NCBI GenBank assembly: GCA_047967505.1
Contig: CM106541.1
Source of the DNA: Dipteris shenzhenensis
Taxonomy: Eukaryota > Polypodiophyta > Polypodiopsida > Gleicheniales
Length of the DNA stretch: 64,000 nucleotides
Reading direction: 5' to 3' (one strand)
Under the pieces are notes generated by a model. That model had not been told where the DNA came from, searched no databases, and was given only the letters and a program-made list of their open reading frames with translations. Below, piece after piece: positions 22,430 through 31,949 of this stretch (positions within the stretch are counted from its first letter, which is position 1; each line of letters opens with the position of its first letter). A program made the translations under genes and the position numbers.

Positions 22430-24175
22430 GAACTCTCCTCCCTTTTCCTCTTTCTCTCCTCCCTTCTCCTCTTTCTCTTATTTTCTTTTCCTCTCTTTTC
22501 TTTCCTCTCTTTTCCTCCTCTCTTTTCCACTCTCTCTCCTCTCTTTTTCTCTCTTTTCCTCTCTTTCCCTCCTCTATTTTTTCCCCTCTTTCTCCCCTCT
22601 CTTTTCACCTCTTTCTCATTTTTAAAATCTCTTTCTCCTTTCTTTTCCTCCTCTTTCCCTCATCTTCTTTCTCTCTTTCTCTCCTCTCTTTTCCTTTCCT
22701 TTCTTTCCCTCCTCTTCTTCATCTCTTTCTCTCCATCTCTTCTTTTTCTCCTCTCTTTTCCTCTCTTTTCCTTCTCTCCTCTCTTTCCCTCCTCTTCTTT
22801 ATCTCTTTATCTCCATCTCTTCTTTCTCTCCTCTCTCTTCCTCTCTTTTCCTTCTCTCCTCTCTTTTCCTTCTTTCTCCCCTCTCTTTTCCTCTTTGTTC
22901 TTTTCTGCTCTTTCTATACTCTCTTTTTACTCTCTTTCCCCCTTCTTCCTTTCCTCCTCTTTCCCTTATCCTCTTTCTCTCTTTGGGCATAATTACTTCT
23001 TTCATCTTTTGAGAAACTCTCCTCTCTTTCCCCCTTCTTTCTCCTCTCTTTCCCATCCTCTCTTATTTTCACAAATGCATTTCCCTCTCTCTCCTTTATT
23101 TTCCTCTCTTTCTCTCTTTTTTCTGCTCTTCCTCTCTTGTCTTTTCCTTTTTTTCTCCCCTCTCTTTCCCTCCTCTCCTTCTATCTCTTTCTCCCCTCTA
23201 TTTTCCTCTCTTTCTCTCCTCTGTTGTCCTCTCTTTCCCTCCTTTCTTTTCAGCTCTTTCCCACATCTTCTTTCTCTCTTTCTCTCCTCTCTTTTCCTCT
23301 CTTTTCCTTCTCTCCTCTCTTTTCCCTCTTTCTCCCCTCTCTTTTCCTCTTATTTCTTTTCCACTCTTTCTCTCCTCTCTTTTTACTCTCTCCTCCCCCT
23401 CATCCTCTTTCTCTCTTTTCCTTATCCTCTTTCTCTCTTTTCCTCTCTTTCCCTCCTCTCTTTTCACCTCTTGCCCTCATCTTCTTTCTGTCTTTCTCTC
23501 CTCTCTTTTCCTTTCCTTTCAGGGATCTCTTTCTCTCCATCTCTTCTTTCTCTCCTCTCTTTCCCTCTCTTTTCCTTGTCTCCTCTCTTTTCCTTGTCTC
23601 TTTTCCCTCCTCTCTTTTCCTCTTCTCTTTTCCCTCTTTCTACCCTCTCTTTGCTCTTTGTTCTTTTCTGCTCTTTCTCTCCTGTCTTTTTACTCTCTTT
23701 CCCCCTTGTTTCTTTCTCTCCTCTTTCCCTCATCCTCTTTATCTCATTCTGTATAATTACTTTTTAGCTTTACAGAAACTCTCCTCTCTTTCTCCTCTCT
23801 TTTCCCTCCTCTCTTTTCCTCTCTTATTTTCACAAATATATTTCCCTCTCTTATATTCTTTTCTGCTCTTTCTCTCCTCTCTCTCTTCTCTCTCCTCTCT
23901 TTTCCTCTTTTTCTCTCTTGTTTTCGCTTTTTCTCTACTCTCTTTTCCTCTATTTCTCTCTTGTTTTTGCTTTTTCTCTACTCACTTTTCCTCTCTTTCT
24001 CCCCTATCTTTTCCTCTTCCATTCTCTCTTTTCCTCTTCTATCCTCTCTTTATCTCCTCTCTTTTCTTGTCTTTCTCCCCTCTCTTTTCACCTCTTTCTC
24101 TACTTTTTACTCTCTTTTCCCCTTCTTTCTTTTCCTCCTCTTTCCCTCATCCTCTTTATCTCTTTTAGTATAATT
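22430..24175. repeat. 1.7-kb polypyrimidine tract
   Basis: Almost uninterrupted CTCTCTTTTCC / TTTCTCTCCTCT on the plus strand, with rare short islands (GGGCATAATTACTTCTTTCA, at 22984 and variants near 23750 and 24165). Three long overlapping open frames here are Ser/Phe/Leu-rich artefacts of stop-poor sequence. It may adopt triplex (H-DNA) structure. Confidence 0.9.
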
Positions 24176-24199
24176 ACTTCTTTCAGCTTTTCAAAAACA

Positions 24200-25049
24200 T
24201 ACTGCATAATTACTTCTTACAATCATAACAAGTATTCAAGAGAGGGGTGAAAAATATCCAAGAGAGGTATAACAAATATCCAAGAGAGGGATACAACATA
24301 ATCTCTTCTTAGAGCATAACAAATATCCAAGGGAGGGGTAACTCTCATATTCTAAAAGCTTTAAATTGAGTATCCAAATTAGAGGACTCTATAATACTTT
24401 GGCATAGACTGCTCTTCTCATTGTTTGGTCTTCGATGAAGTGCTACCTTCTCCTTTGTCATCCTTCTTCTTCTTATTCTTGTCCTTCACTTATTTTTTCT
24501 TTTGCTCCTTACTCTAAGGAGCTTCCTTGGGCGTGTGGCCTTCATCTTGCATGTAGCTCTGCATACACTCAATAGAATCCTCTAAGATTTTGCAATCTGT
24601 CTTGTCTTGGTTAGAATAATCCATGTTTGTGCTATATGTGAAGGGAAACAGATAAACCCCAGGGAGTAATGCCACATCTACTTCCCATCCTTTATATCAT
24701 GATAGTGATGGTACAACTCCAAGTATGCTATCATAGCTTCTTTGCTAGGAGCCATTGAGAGTAAGGAAGAAAATAATGTAAGAGAACAAGAGGAGTAGCA
24801 GAGTAGGAGAGAAGAAGGAAACGATGAGAGATAGAGGAATGACAAGAGGAGTAGCAGACTAGTAGAGGAGTAGCAAAGTGGAAGGAGGGGAATGCAGAAG
24901 TGCACATGCGAGGGTGGGGTCGAGATAGATCATCAAGGGAGGAGCATTTCTTCAGACTTGCAAGAACCAACATGAGGGATCTCAGCAAGCTTTGGAGGGA
25001 TGTTCAAGCCAGAAATCAATGAGGATACCGTGAAGGATATTATGGGTTG
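24200..25049. other. Region with no secure gene between CACTA-3 tract and copia A
   Basis: 24220-24340 has four near-repeats of ATCCAAGAGAGG. On the minus strand, short frames read MAPSKEAMIAYLELYHHY (from 24753) and, further down, a Lys-rich piece (24624-24410) containing MDYSNQDKTDCKILEDSIEC. They are not in one frame and I recognise neither. They could be exons of a decayed accessory gene. Confidence 0.35.
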
Positions 25050-25730
25050 CACCACAAGATAAAGAAACTATAGACGTGTCTGATAGACACACAAAATAGC
25101 GGGTGCATCTATAGGTGCAGATAGAATAGTGAAAATATGGGCGTGTCTATGAGTGTGTCTATTAGCACATTTAATAGTGTGGTTATTAATGCGTCTAATA
25201 GCGCATCTGCAATGTTTTTTAGATGTGTATTTAGACGCCTTTATAAACGTGCAACAAAGCATACAAAGAGTAAAATTTTGCTACAAGCTGATACATGTGC
25301 ATCACTATTTTCCAAACATTGCCCATGATTACCAAGGCACATAATTTTAATAAAAATATCAATGCTTTTTGGCAAACCAACATATACAAAAATTAAGTAA
25401 GGTGAGGAGAATGAGATAATATGTAAAATAGTTTTGCCAATATCAATGATGGTCTTCAGTTCGACCTCATCCTCAATGAGATCAACCCTTGGCAAACTAT
25501 CCACTTTAAAATCCAAACCAATGTTGAGATCTACAAATACATTCAGCCCACTACTACTTGTCTACTCATGTGCTCATCCAAATAAGCATCACCAATGGCA
25601 GGCTTGTCCTCATGGGTAATGGCCTGAATATCTGTATCTCCTATCTCATGATCATCCTCCTCTCTCATATCACGATCATCATCACCTCCATGGCCATGAT
25701 CATCCTCGATACACTCCATATATTAGTAAA
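25050..25730 (-). mobile_element. Possible 3' end of a further CACTA remnant
   Basis: On the minus strand 25725-25560 encodes an acidic stretch (MECIEDDHGHGGDDD...) and 25510-25430 encodes DFKVDSLPRVDLIEDEVELK. These resemble in style and order the acidic C-terminus of the CACTA-2 transposase. Left of it (25070-25240) are short inverted motifs of the TAGACGTGTCTA / GCATCTATAGGTGC type, then CACCACAAGA at 25050, one base from a CACTACAAGA terminus. The assignment is tentative. Confidence 0.35.
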
Positions 25731-25752
25731 TTTACTATACACCACTTTGGAA

Positions 25753-25953
25753 TGTGGTGTAATACATATGACATGCCACCACTGTGGGGGTTAAAGGTCA
25801 CTGTGCCTTTACCCCGGTTATGTACAATAATCAAACACATATATAAATGAATGAAAAAGAAGATTAGCATGGTTCTGAACCCACCAAAACTTGTGTGGCT
25901 CTCTGTCTCTATCTCTCCCTCTTCTATTCTTGCTTCCGTTGAGAGAACTCTCA
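25753..25953 (+). repeat. Presumed 5' LTR of copia A
   Basis: Ends in CTCTCA directly before the primer-binding site. It contains TATATAAATG near 25840, a possible TATA box. The start is uncertain because the partner LTR is lost. Confidence 0.4.
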
Positions 25954-25955
25954 AC

Positions 25956-25972
25956 TGGTATCAAAGCCCGGG
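25956..25972 (+). promoter_or_regulatory. Primer-binding site of copia A
   Basis: TGGTATCAAAGCCCGGG lies two bases after the LTR end. It is one base off the usual plant copia site TGGTATCAGAGC complementary to initiator-Met tRNA. Confidence 0.75.
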
Positions 25973-27369
25973 TGATCTAGCTAAGCGTGCGTGAATGCTT
26001 GAAGCTCAGTAGCTCTATGGGAGGAACGAGAAGCTATGTGGGAAGCTTTGTGGGTGACTTTACTTGCATCCGAGTGTGTAGAGACCTTGAAGGAACCTTT
26101 GAAAAAGTCACTTTGGTTTTGCAAAGTGGTTTTAAGAGCCTGTTAAGTGTTTTAAAAAAAAAAAGTCGTTTTTTGAGCTTTTCCCTGTTCCGTTCGATGA
26201 CAGAGACTCCATATTCACTTGTAGAGGCAACTATTGCTTGCTTTTGGTATCCACTTCACTACAGGAGCTTGGAAACACCTTCATTCTTGAATCTAGGATC
26301 ATTTCATTGGATTCCTGACTCACTATGTCAGTTTTTGCGTTTTTCTGCCCGGGTGTTGGAACTCAAGTTTGGAGCAACCATTTGCAGATCTGTCAGTTCC
26401 AGTGGACTCAGGAGATCCTAAAAGTTCTATGTTGCTCATAATTTGCACTCTGGTGGAGTTTACAAATAGCTCTATTTCCAAAAACGTTTTTTAGTCCGTG
26501 TGTTGGACCCAATGATTGAGACCACGGTTTCCAAAACCGTCTATCCCATTGCGTTTCGGACGCCCAAAAACCCCTACCTATCAGTTCTTATGCGATTTGG
26601 TGGAGGATTTTCAAAGTTATAGATCTCTATGTATTCAATTTCGTCTCTCTGTTATGCATTTTTCATTCTAAGGTTTTGAAACATTCGATTTATGCCACAT
26701 GGTAGTGGATAAGTGTTGACTCCCATTTCTCACTCATCGGTTGGGATTTTGGAGTTCTGACAGAAGAGAGATATTTGTAGATTTTCTTGCTGAGTCCAAT
26801 TATGCAATGGCGCCCATGTTTTGAGGCATCTCATGTTCTATTTTCAGTAGCGGTCATTACCGTAGGACCATGATTTCTTGAGCATACCTTATGCACATCA
26901 CTTTGGTAGCAGTGTGCGCTCATTCGTGGTGTGTTTTGGGTTGCAGTGGATGATTTATAGGCCATTTGGATGCATTGCGGTCCTTATTGGATGTGTTGAT
27001 AGGCCCAAATTGCCTTGCGGGATGCTATTTTTATGGACGCTTTGCACATGGATGCTATTTTATGTGATGCACTAATAGTGCTATGCTCTCTTGGATGAGA
27101 TATTATTAATGCATATGCCAGTGGACAGTGTTTATGCTTGAGTCATTTGGCACTTATTGGCATTTTGGATTGCCATTGTAGTTGGCATTTTCTTTTGGGC
27201 CAGATTTGCTCATATGGATGCATAGTATATGCACATGAGTCAGATGCTTTGAGACATGAGTTTTGGTGATATTTCACTCTATTGTGGCATACACATTTGG
27301 GTGCACCTGGTATTTGGTGTGATTCTCTCTTATAGGCACTAGCATTTGGGATTTTGCTTTATTTGCATT
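25973..27369 (+). other. Copia A leader between primer-binding site and gag
   Basis: 1.4 kb with no convincing coding frame. The 144-codon frame at 25987-26421 has no recognisable features. Leaders this long occur in some copia lineages. Confidence 0.55.
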
Positions 27370-30300
27370 ATGGCATCCTCTTCCATGTCTCAAAAGGAGT
27401 TTTTCAACATTAAAAAGTTTGATGGGACAAACTTTTCTTTGTGGAAAGAACAGATAAGGGATGTGCTTATTCAAAAGAAGCAGATTAAACCCTTGGCAGG
27501 GATTGAAGCTAAGCCTGCAAATATGTCTGAGGATGATTGGAATGAGTTGGATGCATTAGCAACATCTACTATTAGACTTCATCTTGCAGAGTCAATTTAT
27601 TTCATAGTAGTAAATGAGAAGACTACGAAAGATTTGTGGAAGAAATGTGTGCGACTTATGAAAAGGAAACTGCCTCTAATAAAGTTTACCTCATGAAGAG
27701 GTTGTTTGAGCTGCAGATGAAGGAAGGGGCCTCCATTGCTTCTCACTTGAATGAATTCAATATTATTTTCAGCCAGCTTCAGGCTTAGAAGATGAATTTT
27801 GGTGCGGAGACTAAGGCAATATTTCTCTTATGTTCATTGCCATCCTCATGGGATACCTTGCATACAGCTGTCAGTAACTCTGCACCTGGTGGAGTACTGA
27901 AATTTGATGATGTTGTGGGTAGCTTGTTGGCCGAGAGATTAGATGGAAGTCTATGGATGGCAACAAGCATGATGCCGCCTTAAATGTGCAAAGGGGTAGA
28001 TCACAGTTCAGGGGGAAGTCCCAAGAAAGAGGGAAGTCTCGTAGCAAATCTAGGGCACAGAACATTCAGTGTTACCACTGTGGCAAGAAGGGCCATATGA
28101 AAAAGGATTGCTACAAGCTGAAAAGAGAGCAAAAGGTTAAGAAAAAGAATGCAAATTGGGGTGCAAATCAAAAGGAAGAGAGTCCAAGGGAGGACAAAGG
28201 AAAAGTGAAGATCAAGGAGATCAATGCAGTCACACATGATAGTGACAATGACGTTCTCTTCATGTCTACTTTATCTACAGAGTTGCTTACCACTTCAGAT
28301 GATGCATATTCCCAAGATTGAATTTTGGATTCTGGTGCTTCATTCCATGTTACTCCCCATAGGGAATGGTTCTCCACTTATGACAGTGGAAAGATAGGTT
28401 GTGTGCATCTTGGAAATGACTATGCATGTGACATAGTGGGAGTAGGTGACATAAAGTTTTCTTTTGCAAATGGGTCTGCATTTATTTTGAAACATGTGAG
28501 ACATGTGCCTAAGTTGACCAAGAGTCTTATTTCAATAGGTCAGCTAGATGATGCTGGTTTTTACACCACTTTTGGCTTTCAGAGTTGGAAAATTCATAAG
28601 GACTCTATACTTTTGGCCAGGGGTGCCAAGTGTGGGAATTTGTATCCCTTACATGTATCAAGGGTATTTGATCATGTTGTTGCAATAACCGAGCAACCAA
28701 GCACTTCTTTGTGGCATTGCAGGTTGGGGCACATGAGCCAGAATGGAATGAAACTCTTATGCCGTTTGGGTTATGTACCGCATTTGAGTTTCTCTGATTT
28801 TGAATTTTGTGAGCACTGTCTTTATGGTAAGCACACTAAATCAGCCCATAAAAGAAGGGGAAAGAAAGAGTTTGAAAAGCTTGATTTGGTGCATTCAGAC
28901 GTATGTGGTCCCATGCCTACACGGTCATTAGGTGGGGCTAAATACTATGTGACATTCATTGATGATGCAACTAGGAAAGTGTGGGCTTATGCTATAGCTC
29001 GGAAGAGTGATGTGTTCCAGGTATTTCAGAAATGGCTGGCCTTGGTTGAGAATCAGTCAGGTAGAACGCTTAAATGCCTACGGATTGACAATGGTGGAGA
29101 GTATCTCTCTCATGACTTTCAGCATTTCTGTGATACACATGGGATTAAGAGGGAGCTCACATCCCCTCGTACTCCAGAGCAAAATCCAATTGCAGAAAAG
29201 ATGAATCGTACCATTCAAGAAAGGTTGCAATGCATGCTTTCCAATGCAAATCTTTCTGGTGGTTTTTAGGCTGAGGCAATGAAGACTGTAGTGCATGTGA
29301 TCAATAGATCACCTAGTAAGAGTTTGGATGGTGGTATTCCTAAAGAGGCATGGAGTGGCAAGAAGCCCTCTTATTCTCATTTCCGTATATTTGGGTGTGA
29401 AGCATATGCACATGTGCCAAAAGAGCTTCGAAAGAAGCTAGATCCTAAGTCTAGGAAATGCATCTTTCTGGGTTATGGTGAAAGTGGAGAAATGGGCTAT
29501 CATCTCTGGGATCCAAAAGCAAAGAAGATCATATGCAGCCATGATGTAGTCTTCAATGAGAAGAAGATGCATAAGGCACCCATGAGGGATGTGGAAATGA
29601 GGAGAATCACTTTCCAGGATGTGAATCCACCTGCATATGTTGATAAACAGCAAGCTGTCCATGCACCAAATGTGCAAGAAATGGTACCACCAAGTACTCC
29701 CACAGGTATACAATCAAGGGTAGATGATGGATCATCTATTGGTGGAAATGATGAGCCAAATGTGGCTGATGTGGAGGTGGGACAGCAAGCTGAAATGCCC
29801 TTGAGAAGATCACCTAGAGTGTCTAGACCACTTGATAGGTTTGTTCTAGGGGTAGACTATGTGATGCTTACTAATTGCGAGGAGCCTTCTTGCTACAGAG
29901 AGGCTATGATAAGCGAGGATCAACGCAAGTGGGAGTATGCTATGCAATCAGAGATGAGTTCACTTATGAAGAATAAGACTCGGGACTTGGTTTCTTTGCC
30001 ACATGGAAAGAAAGCATTGCCAATGTGCTTACCCGTTTGGTTGCTAAAGGGTTCAAGCAAGAGAAAAGTGTGAACTTTGATGAGATATGCTCTCTGGTTG
30101 TGAAGATGACCACACTTAGATGCATGCTTGGACTAGTGGCATCAGAGGATATGGAGCTTATGCAGATGGATGTCAAGACAGCTTTCTTGCATGGGGATTT
30201 GCATGAGGAAATTTACGTGTTGCAGCCATAAGGCTTTGAAGAAAAGGGCAAAGAGCATTTAGTTTGCAAGCTGAAGAAGAGTCTCTATGGTCTTAAGCAA

Positions 30301-30591
30301 GTGCCTAGAGAATGGTATCAGAAGTTTGATGCTTTCATTCAGTGCCAGGGTTTTAGAAGGAGTGAAATTGATCACTGCCTCTACACTAAAAGGGCTAAGG
30401 ATAATAGCCTCATAATCTTGGCACTGTATGTGGATGATATGCTATTGGCTAGCAAGAATACTTATGAGCTAGATGCATTAAAGGCCAAGTTGCATGAGGC
30501 CTTTGATATGAAGGATTTGGGACTTGCAGGTCATATTCTTGGTATGCGCATTACATGTGATCGGAGTAGGAAACTCATTTGGATTTCACAA
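27370..30591 (+). pseudogene. Gag-pol of copia A, decayed and truncated in reverse transcriptase
   Basis: Starts MASSSMSQKEFFNIKKFDG (ATG 27370). Gag spans to about 28320 with a frame break near 27690 and the zinc knuckle CYHCGKKGHMKKDC at 28068. The protease follows (ILDSGASFHVTPH, 28325), then the integrase: a zinc region with HCRLGHMS, and core motifs DVCGPM, IDNGGEY and PEQNPIAEK. The reverse transcriptase includes QMDVKTAFLHGDLHEEIYV and LYVDDMLLAS and stops at HILGMRITCDRSRKLIWIS. In-frame stops: TGA 28319 and TAG 29267 (both at Trp positions) and TAA 30229 (at a Glu position), plus a frameshift near 30025. RNase H is absent. Non-functional. Confidence 0.9.
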
Positions 30592-31392
30592 AACTGCCAT
30601 CTGGATTGTACTTCACTTTGTATACCCATTTGTTGGCTATGGCCTTCTTTCCTGGTGGAAGGTCGCATAATTCCCAAGTGTTATTTTTATACAAAGCATC
30701 CATTTCTTCATTCATAGCAGTTTGCCATTCTGGCTTATCTACTGCGTCTTCGAAGTACACTGGCTCTTCTGTAGCCATGATGGTAGTCATAAGAGCATAG
30801 TTGGTGGTTTCCACTTGAATTGCTTTGCCTTTCTGAGCATATGTCAATCTGGCTGGTGGTCTGCTTTCCCTAGTAGACCGTCTAAGCTGCTATGGCACTG
30901 CTTGGGGTGTTGCTAGAAATTCTTGCTCTTCTTCATCAACCTGTTCTGTAGGTGACTGTGAAGTTGATGCTTCTATCTCCGGTGTAGGTGAGGTTTTCCA
31001 TTCTGAATCCTCATCAAAGATTACATCTTTGGAGATAATGACTTTGCGGTTGATGGGATCATACAATTTGTATGCTTTGCTTTCTTCACTGTAGCCAACC
31101 ATGATGCATTTGCGTGACTTCGCATCCGATTTCCTGCGATGATCATCATGTATGTGGGCATATACTATGCAACCAAATATGCGAAGATGCCCAATGCGTG
31201 GCTTGTGTCCAGTGAATGCTTCATAAGGAGTCATACCTTGTATCGGTTCGGTAGGAAGCCGATTAAGCAAGTAGTTAGCTGTAGCTATTGCTTCTGCCCA
31301 ATATTGATTCGGAAGATGCTTTTCACTAAGCATTGCTCTAGCACTGTCTGCTAAAGTCCCATTCTTCCTTTCAGCTATTGCATTTTGCTGAG
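30578..31392 (-). pseudogene. Copia B pol, distal part (integrase C-terminus and start of reverse transcriptase)
   Basis: Reads on from the integrase interrupted at 41100. After the PQQNAIAERKNG motif (31390-31350) come MLSEKHLPNQYWAEAIATAN, the RIFGCIVYAHIHDD block, and a Glu-rich linker. The reverse transcriptase N-terminus follows (TAMNEEMDALYKNNTWELCD, KAIANKWVYKVKYNPDG) and ends at SFVKSK. The catalytic YVDD half is missing. One TAG (about 30888) separates the two open parts. Confidence 0.88.
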
Positions 31393-31397
31393 GAGTA

Positions 31398-31892
31398 TGT
31401 TAGCCCTCTCTACTCTGAAGACTAACTCGAAACGCACTACTGCGACAGATTTACATGCGTAATCGTACTTCAGAACTGCGTATGAAAATTCATAGAGTAG
31501 AACAGTGATCGACAGAATCATTCATGATAAAACAATAAGGTAGATGCAATAGAATCTCTGTATTACATTTCTCCGAGCAGTACAACACCGTACTCTCTGA
31601 TACATAGCACTGATCCTTGCTCCGATCCTCATCAATGAGCCCCAATGAGCCCCAATGAGCCCCCTGAATGATCGCTCTCTTCTCTCTTATCTAACCGGCA
31701 CACATAACTCCTTCACGGTTGCCGTGACGGTTGCCGTGCCTATTCAGTTCTCCGCCTAGTCCTAGAACTTCCGTCTTTTCATATCTCACTATAAACTAGA
31801 TACAACGTATTAATGATAATAATCTAAGGACTAATGATCTAAGGACTCCCCCCCTAGTTCCTCTTTGCTGTTGCTGCTTTTTGCCCTTAACA
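31398..31892 (-). repeat. 3' LTR of the gypsy element
   Basis: On the minus strand it begins TGTTAAGGGCAAAAAGCAGC and ends GGGCTAACA. It contains a triplet GAGCCCCAAT direct repeat (near 31637). No strong polypurine tract precedes it; the adjoining bases are CCGGGAGTGCCAAG. Confidence 0.95.
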
Positions 31893-31949
31893 CTTGGCAC
31901 TCCCGGTGAATCGGATTCCGGATCCGCATCCGAACCCACCGGTTCTCCG

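Larger units (their letters stand above)
18980..24200 (-). mobile_element. CACTA-3: older inverted En/Spm-type remnant, truncated by CACTA-1
   Basis: A minus-strand tnp2 gene runs leftwards and is cut at 18980 by CACTA-1. Upstream of it (to the right) come a C-rich block, a diverged copy of the conserved palindrome (22377), the conserved donor CCAGGTAAGAACATGCTTCC near 22322, and a 1.7-kb polypyrimidine tract. That tract is the reverse-strand equivalent of the purine tracts in CACTA-1 and CACTA-2. It is a different subfamily: its proteins are only moderately similar. Its right terminus was not found. Confidence 0.78.
25753..30591 (+). mobile_element. Copia A: Ty1/copia retrotransposon, 3'-truncated
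   Basis: Carries gag, protease, integrase and part of reverse transcriptase in copia order on the plus strand, preceded by a primer-binding site at 25956. The right end is a fusion with copia B inside 30578-30591, so RNase H and the 3' LTR are missing. With no second LTR the left boundary is a guess: TGTGGTG at 25753 is the nearest plausible TG start. Confidence 0.75.

Noticed and set aside
22249-24250. Several long open frames (110-343 codons) rich in Ser, Phe and Leu
   Set aside because: They are produced by stop-poor polypyrimidine sequence, occur in more than one frame, and have no domain or conservation sign.
25987-26421. A 144-codon gene in the copia A leader
   Set aside because: No motifs, low-complexity start, and it sits where an untranslated leader is expected.
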